NCBI GenBank assembly: GCA_001593865.1
Contig: LUCB01000009.1
Span: forward strand, 1 to 52,786
Direction: 5' to 3'
DNA length: 52,786 nucleotides
Source: Candidatus Bathyarchaeota archaeon B24
GTDB lineage: Archaea > Thermoproteota > CALKCG01 > B24
Shown here: positions 23,829 to 31,130 of the stretch, one piece after another
How the letters are laid out: each line of letters starts with the position of its first letter
How positions within the stretch are numbered: position 1 is the stretch's first letter
The notes under the pieces: model-generated
What the model saw: the letters and a program-made list of their open reading frames with translations, nothing else
Told to the model about the DNA's origin: nothing
Database searches by the model: none
Made by a program: the position numbers and the translations under genes

Positions 23829-24114
23829 GTTTCTTCAACGCCTCTAACTTCTCCATCAGATACTCCAACTCTCCTAACGTGCAGTCCCAGTCTATGTAGT
23901 CTCTTTCATGCTCCCAGGTTAAGGGGAGTTCTTCACCTAGTTTTTTCTCGAAATCCTGAAGTTTCATCCCATATTTGGATTCGAACCTAGCCAATTTATC
24001 CTTACAATCGGCTATCCTTTTCTCTAGGTAGCCGATCAAAACCTCTCTAACAGCTTCCTCTTCATCCTCTCTAAAGGTAACCTCTTTGGCTATCTTAACG
24101 ACATCCTCCATCAT
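23815..24114 (-). CDS. Antitoxin-like helical protein, partner of the TumE-like gene
   Basis: 99 residues, acidic and helical: EEEAVREVLIGYLEKRIADCKDK, then the phrase ARFESKYGMKLQDFEKK, then YIDWDCTLGELEYLMEKLEAL. Small proteins with FEx(K/R)YGM followed by a W-E/D-W element are common in archaea immediately upstream of small unknown toxins, which is the basis of the call. ATG 24114 or 24111. It is divergent from the VapB gene across 71 bases of AT-rich promoter sequence. Confidence 0.6.
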   Translation of the reverse strand: MMEDVVKIAKEVTFREDEEEAVREVLIGYLEKRIADCKDKLARFESKYGMKLQDFEKKLGEELPLTWEHERDYIDWDCTLGELEYLMEKLEALKKHGAR

Positions 24115-24185
24115 AAGCTTCTTACTTAGGAAAACATTCTGGAGTTTAAAAAACCTTTACAGTCTTGGTTAAATTTATTTAAAGC

Positions 24186-24428
24186 TTGGATGTAAGGATG
24201 AAGAGGCATCCAGAGGTTAGGTGGAGCGAGGTTGCTAGGAGGGCTATAATGGAGTATCTTCGAAGGATCGAAGAGCCTTATCTGACCTCGTCGGATGAGC
24301 TTCTTAAGGAGCTTGGCAGTGAGTTTGCCGAAGACCTTGCTAGAATAAGCTTCGAAAAGGCGGTTAAGTACTACGAGCGCGCGAGGGAGGCTGAATGGGT
24401 AAGGTCCTGCACGACACAAGCCGTCTGA
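24186..24428 (+). CDS. VapB-type ribbon-helix-helix antitoxin
   Basis: Up to 80 residues; the segment KRHPEVRWSEVARRAIMEYLRRIEEP is a ribbon-helix-helix DNA-binding domain of the archaeal VapB type. TTTATTTAAA at about 24174-24183 is a TATA box that would start transcription near 24198, so ATG 24198 of a leaderless message is more likely than TTG 24186. The last 34 bases overlap the degraded vapC, longer than the usual four-base coupling, which suggests that the 3' end has been disturbed. Confidence 0.75.
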   Translation: MDVRMKRHPEVRWSEVARRAIMEYLRRIEEPYLTSSDELLKELGSEFAEDLARISFEKAVKYYERAREAEWVRSCTTQAV

Positions 24429-24652
24429 CCGAGGAGTATAGGTCTGGCGTGAGAAGACTTACGGATTTCACGACCGTTTTAAACATCGTCGAGTTCCCCA
24501 AAGCCCTCGAGTTCTCAGGGTTAAACATACTATACCCGACACGCGTCGACTACAGTTTGGCCATCCAAGTCTCGAAGGACGCGTCTCTACCGGCGACTAA
24601 GTTTTATATCGACGCGTATGAGTATAAACCGTGGGCTGAGGTTGAGCGCTAA
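24395..24652 (+). pseudogene. Truncated VapC (PIN domain) remnant
   Basis: 85 residues. The start GKVLHDTSRLTEEYRSG keeps the first PIN aspartate, TTVLNIVEFPKALEF carries the central Glu, and LNILYPTRVDYSLAIQVSKD is also family-like. After that an intact PIN domain would show a DxxIAA helix and a final Asp; here it becomes ASLPATKFYIDAYEYKP and ends. Two of the catalytic acids are therefore lost, and the gene is presumably inactive. Its end overlaps the start region of the following coiled-coil gene. Confidence 0.7.
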
Positions 24653-25478
24653 GCTTAAGGAGGAGATCTTCAAGCTCCTCAAGGAGGACCTGGAGTTCCG
24701 CTACGCGGTCGCGGGGCTTATAGGGCTAGAGGAGATCCTGAGGCGGCTGGACAGCCACGAGGAGGCTATAAGGAGACTCTGGGAGGAGGTGGCTAGGCTC
24801 AGGGAGGACATGGCTAAGAGCTTCGAGAGACAGGATAGAAGGATGAGCAGGTTTGAGGAGGAGATTGTCAAGCTTAGAGAGGATATGGTTAAAGGCTTCG
24901 AGAGACACGATAGGATACTCGAGAAGCATAGCGCCGAAATAGCTAAGCTCAGAGAAGACATGCTCAAAGGGTTTGAGAGGCATGATAGGATACTTGAAAA
25001 GCATAGCATGGAGATAGCTAGGCTTAGGGAGGATATGCTCGAGGGCTTCAGGAGGCACGATGAGCTTCTTAAGAGGCATGGCGACGAGCTGGCTAGGCTT
25101 AGGAGACACCTAGATGCTCTAGGCGCTAGGTGGGGTTTGATGAGCGAGGAGGCGTTCAGAGAGGGGTTGAGGGCGGTGCTCGGGGAGACGGGGATCAGGG
25201 TTGAGAGGTGGGAGTACTTCGACGGGGAGGGTTATGTGCACGGCTATCCGAGCGTGGTCGAGGTCGACGTAGCCGTGGTCGACGGTCAGCCGGTTCTCGT
25301 CGAGGTTAAATCCCACGTCAGACGGTCAGACGTGTACGAGCTTAAGCGTAAGGCGGAGCTTTACGAGAGGGTGACCGGTAGAAAACCCACCAGGCTTATG
25401 GTGGTCTCACCCTATATAGAGGATGGGGCTTTAGAAGCTTGTAAAAGGCTAGGAGTCGAACCCTACACGAAGGTTTAA
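24618..25478 (+). CDS. DUF3782-type coiled coil with a PD-(D/E)XK-like C-terminal domain
   Basis: 286 residues. About residues 40-165 are a long coiled coil built of imperfect 22-residue units, each of the form (E/K)LREDM-x-GFERHDRILEKHS. The C-terminal 110 residues contain VVEVDVAVVDGQPVLVEVKSH, i.e. D...E-V-K spaced as in the PD-(D/E)XK nuclease fold, followed by a helix and RLMVVSPYIEDGALEACKRLG. Such proteins are widespread in hyperthermophilic and thermophilic archaea with unknown function. The start may be the TTG at about 24642. Repeats at DNA level make this region prone to recombination. Confidence 0.8.
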   Translation: MSINRGLRLSAKLKEEIFKLLKEDLEFRYAVAGLIGLEEILRRLDSHEEAIRRLWEEVARLREDMAKSFERQDRRMSRFEEEIVKLREDMVKGFERHDRILEKHSAEIAKLREDMLKGFERHDRILEKHSMEIARLREDMLEGFRRHDELLKRHGDELARLRRHLDALGARWGLMSEEAFREGLRAVLGETGIRVERWEYFDGEGYVHGYPSVVEVDVAVVDGQPVLVEVKSHVRRSDVYELKRKAELYERVTGRKPTRLMVVSPYIEDGALEACKRLGVEPYTKV

Positions 25479-25672
25479 CCCTCCTCCAGAGCTTAGGTAT
25501 CCCGGCTTCTCGATTGCTCGTAAACGATAATAGGGTTTACACCGATAGATCATGAGGGTTGGAATGCTGAACCTTGATGAGCCCGGGGGGTCGTGAGGTG
25601 CCGTCTCCAAGTGTGGAGGCTAGGATAGACGATACACGGTCCTCAACCGGGATTTCATAGACCTATTCGTGG

Positions 25673-26764
25673 ATGGTGGTAGACGTGTCTAAGAAACATG
25701 CGGTGGTAATGTTTATAGCGGTTCTGGCGGTTATCGCTACCGTGATGTACATCGTCGAGAAGGATCCTCTCCTTATACATCCTGAGCTTAGGGCGGTCGA
25801 GAAGCCTAAGTTAGACCTGGATAGGCTTCCGAGGATGGTCTTGGCCTTCTACTACCCCTGGTACGGCACTCCTTGGGGTCAAACCGGTGCTTGGAGGCAT
25901 TGGGACGAAGGGGGGCACGACCCAGACGTGTTCATAGCAGGTAGGAGAGACCTAGGTGCGACGGACTACCCGGTCGACGGACCATACGATTCTAAGGACC
26001 GTTCCACCATCGTCCGGCATTTCAAACTGGCCGAGGAAGCGGGGATAGACGGGTTTATAGTTAGCTGGTGGGGTTTCGGGACGTTCGAGGACCAGGTTTT
26101 CCGTCTGATGCTCGACGTCGCAGAGGAGGTGGGTACATCCGTGAAGCTGACGATATACTACGAAACGGTCAGCGGCGGTAGGGATGAGACGGCTGAGGAG
26201 ATCGAGAGGATCCTCGGTGAATATGGGGGTCGTGAAGCTTTTCTGAAGGTTCAGGGCAGACCGGTCGTGTTCATATACTCCAGGGCGGTTAACCAGATGA
26301 GTTTTAGAGACTGGGATTACGTTTTGAGGAAGGTGCGGCATGATGGGTTTGACGCCCTTTTTATAGCCGATAGTTTCGATGAGAGAGCCGCTGAGGTGTT
26401 CGACGGCTTGCACACGTACAACCCCGTCGGAGTTCTAAGCCGGGGTGGAAACCTGACAGACCTCTACGTCGACGCTAAGAAGCTCGCCGAGGAATACGGT
26501 GTCTTATTCGCAGCCACCGTCCTACCGGGATACGACGACACCCATATAAGACAGCCTGGGCTCGCTTACCCCCGAGACGGCGGAGAAACCTACAGAAAAA
26601 CCTGGGAGGCGGCTTTACTCTCCCATGCAGATTGGGTTCTGATATGCTCTTGGAACGAGTGGCATGAGGGGAGCGAGATCGAGCCCAGCGTTGAATACGG
26701 AGACCTATACATAAGGCTAACAGCCGAATACGCTAACAGTTTTAAAGCAGGTGAAAGGCGATAA
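25673..26764 (+). CDS. GH99-like glycoside hydrolase (endo-alpha-mannosidase fold), membrane-anchored
   Basis: 363 residues. An N-terminal hydrophobic helix (HAVVMFIAVLAVIATVMYIV) anchors it outside the cell. The catalytic TIM barrel shows FYYPWYGTPWGQTGAWRHW at the start, GIDGFIVSWWGF, and near the end LICSWNEWHEGSEIEPS, the motif with the catalytic acids of family GH99 and the related WbsX-type proteins. The natural substrate is probably an alpha-mannan or surface glycan. The 194 bases upstream contain nothing I can name. APS kinase follows after 11 bases. Confidence 0.82.
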   Translation: MVVDVSKKHAVVMFIAVLAVIATVMYIVEKDPLLIHPELRAVEKPKLDLDRLPRMVLAFYYPWYGTPWGQTGAWRHWDEGGHDPDVFIAGRRDLGATDYPVDGPYDSKDRSTIVRHFKLAEEAGIDGFIVSWWGFGTFEDQVFRLMLDVAEEVGTSVKLTIYYETVSGGRDETAEEIERILGEYGGREAFLKVQGRPVVFIYSRAVNQMSFRDWDYVLRKVRHDGFDALFIADSFDERAAEVFDGLHTYNPVGVLSRGGNLTDLYVDAKKLAEEYGVLFAATVLPGYDDTHIRQPGLAYPRDGGETYRKTWEAALLSHADWVLICSWNEWHEGSEIEPSVEYGDLYIRLTAEYANSFKAGERR

Positions 26765-26775
26765 CGCTATTGTAG

Positions 26776-27336
26776 ATGAAAGGCATGACGGAGAAGGGTC
26801 GGGGATCCGGGGAAGCGGGTTGGGTTATGTGGGTTACCGGTCTGCCGTCTAGCGGTAAGTCTACCTTGGCTAGGGGTGTGGCCGAGCGGCTTAGGAGGCT
26901 CGGCGTTCAGGTGGAGGTGTTGGAGTCCGACGAGCTTAGGAGGGTTCTAACCCCTAACCCCAGCTACAGCGAGGAGGAGAGGAGATGGTTCTACGGGGTC
27001 CTCGTCTACATGGCCGGGCTTCTGGCTAGGAACGGGGTTAACGTCATCATAGACGCGACGGGTAACCGGAGGATCTACAGAGACCTCGCTAGGAAGAAGT
27101 TCGAGAGGTTCGTGGAGGTGTACGTGAGGTGCCCCCTAGAGGTCTGTATGAGAAGAGATGTCAAGGGCCTCTACAGGAAGGCCTTAGAAGGGGTCGTCAA
27201 GACCCTCCCAGGGCTTCAGACGCCCTACGAGGAGCCTAGGAACCCGGAGATAACCGTGGACACGGATAGGCTTAGCCCCGAGGAGTCTGTGGAGACGGTG
27301 TTGGACGGCCTCAGGAGCTTGGGCTATCTGAAGTAA
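26776..27336 (+). CDS. cysC: Adenylylsulfate (APS) kinase
   Basis: 186 residues: P-loop VTGLPSSGKSTLARGVAERL, the LESDELRRVLTPNPSYSEEERR region, NVIIDATGNRRIYRDLAR, and VYVRCPLEVCMRRDVKGLYRKA with the DVKGLY motif specific to APS kinases. It phosphorylates adenylylsulfate to PAPS. No ATP sulfurylase or sulfotransferase is in the window; the adjacency to the GH99-like gene hints at sulfated glycan metabolism but is only context. Confidence 0.9.
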   Translation: MKGMTEKGRGSGEAGWVMWVTGLPSSGKSTLARGVAERLRRLGVQVEVLESDELRRVLTPNPSYSEEERRWFYGVLVYMAGLLARNGVNVIIDATGNRRIYRDLARKKFERFVEVYVRCPLEVCMRRDVKGLYRKALEGVVKTLPGLQTPYEEPRNPEITVDTDRLSPEESVETVLDGLRSLGYLK

Positions 27337-27373
27337 ACCTTATCCCAGGGCCTTCGTATTTTTAGATACCCGT

Positions 27374-28294
27374 ATGAGCGGCGGTAGGGTTTTGCTGGTA
27401 GCCGTCCTCATAGCGAGCCTATGCCTCAACGTATACTTAACCGTCACCCTCATACAGCTCAGGTCGGACTATAGGAGGCTGGAGGAGGGGTTTAGGGAGC
27501 TTGCCGCTCAGAACGAGAACCTGACGAGGCAGGTTAAGAGCCTCAGAAGCCTCCTAGAGGTCGTCGAGAGGCAGCTGGACTACTACAGGAACCAGACCAT
27601 ATACTATTCGAGCCTCATCGGGGAGACCGGCGGGGTCTCCGGGAGCCTGGAGGGGCGGGCAGTGGTGAACGTCGTAGCCGTGAAGGCGATACCCTACGGG
27701 TTCTTCGAGGTCAAGTACGAGGGTGTCGCCCTTAAAGCCGAGGTCGAGCTCAGGGAGGGGGAGGGCCGGGTGCTCGTGAACACTGAGCCTAGGATAGGGA
27801 TAGACCTCCAGACGAGCAGCCGAGTAGCGGTCGAGGTTGCCGAGAAGTACACAGGCGTGAGCCTGAACAGGACAGACGTGATAATCACCGTTAGAGGCGA
27901 GGAGGAGGTCGAGGTCGTAGACGGGCCGAGCGCAGGCCTAGCGATAACCGCCGCGATCATAGCCGCCATAACCGGTGAAAACCTCTCCTCGAGCGTATAC
28001 GCGACGGGGACGATAAACCCGGACGGCTCGGTCGGCCCGGTCGGCGGGGTGGCTGAGAAGGCGGTCGCGGCCGCGGAGAAGGGGGCTACCATGTTCCTGG
28101 TTCCGAAGGGTCAGGCGACCATAGTGGTCTACGAGAAGAAGGTCGAGGAGCCTGTGCCAGGGTTCAAGATAATACGCTATATACCTAAGAAAGTGTCTCT
28201 TCAGAGCTACCTGGAGGGCTTAGGTTATCACGTGAAGGTCGTCGAGGTATCCTCGATATGGGAAGCCTACAGCCTGTTCAAACCTAGCCCTTAG
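27374..28294 (+). CDS. Membrane-anchored Lon-type (S16 family) serine protease without ATPase
   Basis: 306 residues. An N-terminal membrane helix (VLLVAVLIASLCLNVYLTVTL) is followed by a coiled-coil neck (residues 30-75) and a Lon-type proteolytic domain: Ser186 in VVDGPSAGLAITAAI and Lys229 in PVGGVAEKAVAAAEKG form the Ser-Lys dyad. There is no AAA+ domain, so it should work outside the membrane on unfolded or small substrates, as in the archaeal COG1750-type proteases. Not linked to an obvious operon; its 3' end overlaps a tiny gene on the other strand by 11 bases. Confidence 0.85.
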   Translation: MSGGRVLLVAVLIASLCLNVYLTVTLIQLRSDYRRLEEGFRELAAQNENLTRQVKSLRSLLEVVERQLDYYRNQTIYYSSLIGETGGVSGSLEGRAVVNVVAVKAIPYGFFEVKYEGVALKAEVELREGEGRVLVNTEPRIGIDLQTSSRVAVEVAEKYTGVSLNRTDVIITVRGEEEVEVVDGPSAGLAITAAIIAAITGENLSSSVYATGTINPDGSVGPVGGVAEKAVAAAEKGATMFLVPKGQATIVVYEKKVEEPVPGFKIIRYIPKKVSLQSYLEGLGYHVKVVEVSSIWEAYSLFKPSP

Positions 28295-28412
28295 GCTTGA
28301 AACGGCCGCACCTGTAGTCGGGTGAAACCCTCTGCTTCAGAAGCTTACAGTAGTACGAGCCCCTCCTGACCTTCGCATGGGCACACTCCGCGCATCTCCT
28401 ACCCGTAGACAA
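28284..28412 (-). CDS. 42-residue zinc-finger-like miniprotein
   Basis: From TTG 28412, GGTGAGGGG upstream, to TAG 28284. The product contains RRCAECAHAKVRRGS, YYCKLLKQRV and YRCGRFKPKG, i.e. C-x2-C-x12-C-x11-C, a plausible treble-clef or zinc-ribbon site. Four regularly spaced Cys with basic and aromatic residues in 42 codons argue for a real gene, too short for ordinary ORF calling. It is convergent with the protease gene and overlaps its last bases. Function unknown; nucleic-acid binding is possible. Confidence 0.6.
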   Translation of the reverse strand: MSTGRRCAECAHAKVRRGSYYCKLLKQRVSPDYRCGRFKPKG

Positions 28413-28517
28413 GCCGACCCCTCACCCTGAATATCCTAATCCTCTACGTTATAAAAAGACTTCCATAACCTCCTAGAATACGGTAAGCTTAAATGCTTAT
28501 ACCCTAGGTATTACTTT

Positions 28518-28781
28518 GTGAAACCTATGGTTAGACTTAGGCTTAAGGTCGGTCCTAAGGGTCAGATAGTGATCCCGAAGCCTCTCAGGGAGGCCTATGG
28601 GATCAGGGAAGGCGGCGTAGTATTCGCCGAGCCTAGGGAGGATGGTGTGTTGATCCAGGGGGTTAAGAGACCCGACGAGGTTGTCTTGTGGATCAGGGAG
28701 CGGAGGAGGTCCGTCGGAGGAGAGGAGGGTAGGCTCGGGGAGCTGGCTGAGGTCGACCTAGAGGAGGAGTTCCGGGTTTGA
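28518..28781 (+). CDS. vapB: AbrB/MazE-type VapB antitoxin
   Basis: 87 residues. The swapped-hairpin AbrB domain is clear: RLRLKVGPKGQIVIPKPLRE followed by AYGIREGGVVFAEPREDGVL. The C-terminal acidic tail (LGELAEVDLEEEF) would cover the toxin's active site. GTG start, overlapping vapC by four bases. AAATGCTTATA at about 28491-28501 is a likely TATA box. Autoregulation by the AbrB domain is expected for such pairs. Confidence 0.88.
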   Translation: MKPMVRLRLKVGPKGQIVIPKPLREAYGIREGGVVFAEPREDGVLIQGVKRPDEVVLWIRERRRSVGGEEGRLGELAEVDLEEEFRV

Positions 28782-29200
28782 AGGTTTTCATAGACGCCAG
28801 CTTGATCGTCTACCTCAACATACGTCTACCAGAGGCTATGGCGAGGCTCGTCGAGGATTTCTACCGTAAGCTTCTGACCGAGGAGCTTTACACAGATGTC
28901 TTAGCGCTCGACGAGGCGATATACGTCTCGACCCGGAGGTACCGGGTTTCTCTAAGAGATAGCTTAGAGCTGGTCGACAGGGCTGTGCTCCCCTACGTGG
29001 AGATCCTACCCCTAGGAGCGTCGGAGTATGTGAAGGCTAAACGCTATATGGTCGAGTACGGGCTCAAGCCCTCAGACGCTATCCACTTGGCGGCTATAGA
29101 TAACGGCGGAGTCCAAGCCATAGCGACCGAGGACAGGGATTTCGACAGAACCCACGTCAGAAGAATATGGGTAAACCTGTACGCCGGGGAGGGGATTTGA
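28778..29200 (+). CDS. vapC: VapC toxin, PIN-domain ribonuclease
   Basis: 140 residues. The four catalytic acids are in place: Asp in KVFIDASLIVYL, Glu in LALDEAIYV, Asp in LKPSDAIHLAAI, and Asp in ATEDRDFDR. VapC toxins cut tRNA or rRNA when freed from VapB. The end of the gene is unusual: its last 19 bases, coding AGEGI and the stop, are also the 3' end of a tRNA-Ser gene on the other strand. It appears intact. Confidence 0.9.
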   Translation: MKVFIDASLIVYLNIRLPEAMARLVEDFYRKLLTEELYTDVLALDEAIYVSTRRYRVSLRDSLELVDRAVLPYVEILPLGASEYVKAKRYMVEYGLKPSDAIHLAAIDNGGVQAIATEDRDFDRTHVRRIWVNLYAGEGI

Positions 29201-29304
29201 ACCCCTGCTCCCCCGACGGGGAACCGGATCCCCTGTGCCTAGGCTCCAGCCCTTCCGTATAGGCATCTCGAGTCCGGCGCCTTCCCTGGCTAGGCTACCC
29301 CGGC
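29182..29304 (-). tRNA. tRNA-Ser(CGA) with a 37-nt intron
   Basis: Folded by hand on the minus strand: acceptor GCCGGGG/CCCCGGC, D-arm GCCT/AGGC, anticodon stem CCGGA/TCCGG with loop CTCGAG-A (anticodon CGA, reads UCG), long variable arm TTCCCC-GTC-GGGGGAG typical of serine, T-arm AGGGG-TTCAAAT-CCCCT, discriminator G. A 37-base intron at 29230-29266 interrupts the canonical position 37/38; it contains a TGCCTA/TAGGCA helix expected for a bulge-helix-bulge processed by the archaeal splicing endonuclease. CTTAAATCG upstream is a TATA candidate. CCA is not encoded. Confidence 0.9.
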
Positions 29305-29443
29305 TCCAAGATGTTAAACACCCAGAGATCGATTTAAGGTTTGAGCTTACTAGCCTCCTTTCGGCGGTGATCTTATCTACTTAGGTTTTGAGACGACAAA
29401 ATAGAGAATATTTTTGTTATTTAATCGAAGTAAGTTTTTATGT

Positions 29444-29629
29444 ATGACTAAGAAGGCTAGGCACAAGTTGAAGCTTAAGCCGGGCGATAAGGTCGTTTTT
29501 CTGATCCGGGAGGACGGTGTATTGATCCGTAAGGCTTTGACGCGTAGACTATCTGAGCTACTCGAGGAGAAGCCTTGGCCTGTGGATAGCCTACGGTTCC
29601 AGAGGGGGTTGAGGGAAGAGTGGGGTTAA
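29444..29629 (+). CDS. N-terminally truncated AbrB-type antitoxin
   Basis: 61 residues. LKLKPGDKVVFLIREDGVLIRKA is the second half of an AbrB/SpoVT DNA-binding domain, but the preceding K-G-x-h-x-I-P strand is missing; the few N-terminal residues (MTKKARHK) do not supply it. GTTATTTAATCG at 29415-29426 is a TATA box placing transcription start at the ATG 29444, so the short form may really be made. It leads into a broken vapC, and the pair looks like a decaying toxin-antitoxin locus. Confidence 0.55.
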   Translation: MTKKARHKLKLKPGDKVVFLIREDGVLIRKALTRRLSELLEEKPWPVDSLRFQRGLREEWG

Positions 29630-29809
29630 CCGTAGCCCTCGACACGAATATATTCATCAACGTCAAGAATAGGGAGGAGCCGTACTACCGGGTATTCGAG
29701 ACAGGTTCTCGAAGCCGTAGATGAGGCTGGGGTTTTAGTAAGCTTACCGGGGATAAGCTTAAGACGTATAGGCTCCTCTAGACGACTGGGGTGCTTATGG
29801 GATGGCTAA
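29620..29809 (+). pseudogene. Broken VapC (PIN) fragment
   Basis: GTG 29620 begins VGLTVALDTNIFINVKNREE and PYYRVFETGSRS, the start of a PIN domain with its first Asp, and stops at TGA about 29726. In the +1 frame the sequence goes on as QVLEAVDEAGVLVSLPGI, clearly homologous to the next PIN segment, then degenerates before the aminotransferase start. So a single-base shift near ACAGG plus loss of the C-terminal two thirds has destroyed the toxin. Confidence 0.6.
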
Positions 29810-30980
29810 GCCGCTTCTGATGATCCCCGGCCCTACGGAGATACCTCTCAGGGTTATAAGGGCGATGGTGAGAGCCTCGGAGCCACATTATACGCCCCCT
29901 GTGAACCCAGGCCTGATCGAGGAGGTTATGGATAAGCTCCGGAGGGTCTACCGGACCCAGGGTGAGGTCATACTCCTACCGGGCTCTGGTAGGATGGGTT
30001 TGGAGGCAGCCTTGGCGAGCATAGTCGAGCCTGGGGATAGGGTCCTAGTTGTCGTGGCCGGGGAGTTCGGAAGGATGATCCCTGAGATCGTTAAACGGGT
30101 CGGAGGGGTTCCGGTGGAGTTCAGGGTTCCACCCGGCGGTAGGCTTGACGAGTCTAGGCTTGAGGAGGCTTTGGAACGCGGAGGGTTTAAAGCCCTAGCC
30201 ATGGTTCACAATGAGCCTTCGACCGGAACCCTATACCCAGCCGAGGGGGTGGGTAGGCTCGCTAGGAGATACGGCGTCCTATACCTGCTGGGTGCAGGCT
30301 CTTCTCTAGGTGGTGTAGACGTCAGGGTGGACGAGTGGGGTGTAGACCTATGCATAAGCTGCTCTCATAAGTGTCTGGCGGCGCCGATGGGTTTAGCCAT
30401 GGTCTCGGTCGGCGAGAGGGCGTGGGAGGTTATGGAGGATAGGAAGACGCCTCCTGTGACGTTCTTAAACGACCTATACAGGTGGAGGAGGCTCTGGATA
30501 CCTAGGGAGCGGGGGGGTCTTTTGGAGCAGGGCTTGAGAAGGGTGCCTATTACCCTTCCAGTTCATCTACTCTACGCGTTGAACGAGGCGTTGGACATCG
30601 TGCTCGAGGAGGGGCTTGAGGCTAGGTTCGAGAGGCACAGGACCGCGTCCAGGGCGTTCGTCAAGGCGGTCGAGGCGATGGGTTTAGAAATTCTACCCGA
30701 TGAACGGCTTTCCTCACCCACGGTCACCGCGGTCAAGGTCCCTGAAGGCGTAGACGATTCGAAGCTTAGGAGGAGGATACTGGACTACGGGGTCCTAGTA
30801 GCCGGGGGATTGTCGGAGCTCAGGGGACGTATATTCAGGGTCGGGCACATGGCCGAGACCGCCTCTGAAAGATGCATAAGAGCAGCCGTCACGGCGATAG
30901 GGTTAGCCCTACGAGACATGGGTTTAAAAGCAGACGTGGGGCTAGCGGTCGAGGAGGTTTCGAGTGTCTTCAGAAGCTAA
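29802..30980 (+). CDS. Class V aminotransferase (alanine-glyoxylate / serine-pyruvate type) with altered PLP site
   Basis: 392 residues. The fold is complete: MIPGPTEIPLRVIRAM, LLPGSGRMGLEAALASI, VHNEPSTGTLYPAEG, and the PLP lysine K190 in ISCSHKCLAAPMGLAMV. However, the segment that normally reads VDAVSSLGG is LLGAGSSLGG: the Asp that holds the pyridine nitrogen of PLP is Gly164 (GGT at 30291-30293). That Asp is near-invariant in fold type I enzymes. The gene may have a different chemistry, be impaired, or carry a sequence error. Normal enzymes of this family link glyoxylate with alanine or serine. Confidence 0.82.
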   Translation: MAKPLLMIPGPTEIPLRVIRAMVRASEPHYTPPVNPGLIEEVMDKLRRVYRTQGEVILLPGSGRMGLEAALASIVEPGDRVLVVVAGEFGRMIPEIVKRVGGVPVEFRVPPGGRLDESRLEEALERGGFKALAMVHNEPSTGTLYPAEGVGRLARRYGVLYLLGAGSSLGGVDVRVDEWGVDLCISCSHKCLAAPMGLAMVSVGERAWEVMEDRKTPPVTFLNDLYRWRRLWIPRERGGLLEQGLRRVPITLPVHLLYALNEALDIVLEEGLEARFERHRTASRAFVKAVEAMGLEILPDERLSSPTVTAVKVPEGVDDSKLRRRILDYGVLVAGGLSELRGRIFRVGHMAETASERCIRAAVTAIGLALRDMGLKADVGLAVEEVSSVFRS

Positions 30981-31130
30981 CACCCGACGTTTACCCAGCG
31001 CTCTATGGGCTCGTCGAGAGAGCTGCATGGTTCTGGTGTATGGTTAAAAATCCGTAAGGCTTTTAGGATTTTCAACGACACCATAGATCGTAGGCTGGTT
31101 TGCTGAAGGCTTGTTTGAAGGGGGTTTTAG

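Noticed and set aside
24126-24419. 97-codon minus-strand frame opposite the VapB gene
   Set aside because: Lacks any family feature and is antisense to a clear ribbon-helix-helix protein with its own TATA box.
25550-25625. Possible C/D box small RNA upstream of the GH99-like gene
   Set aside because: TTGATGAG and CTGA are present, but in the wrong order and without a second D box; not convincing.
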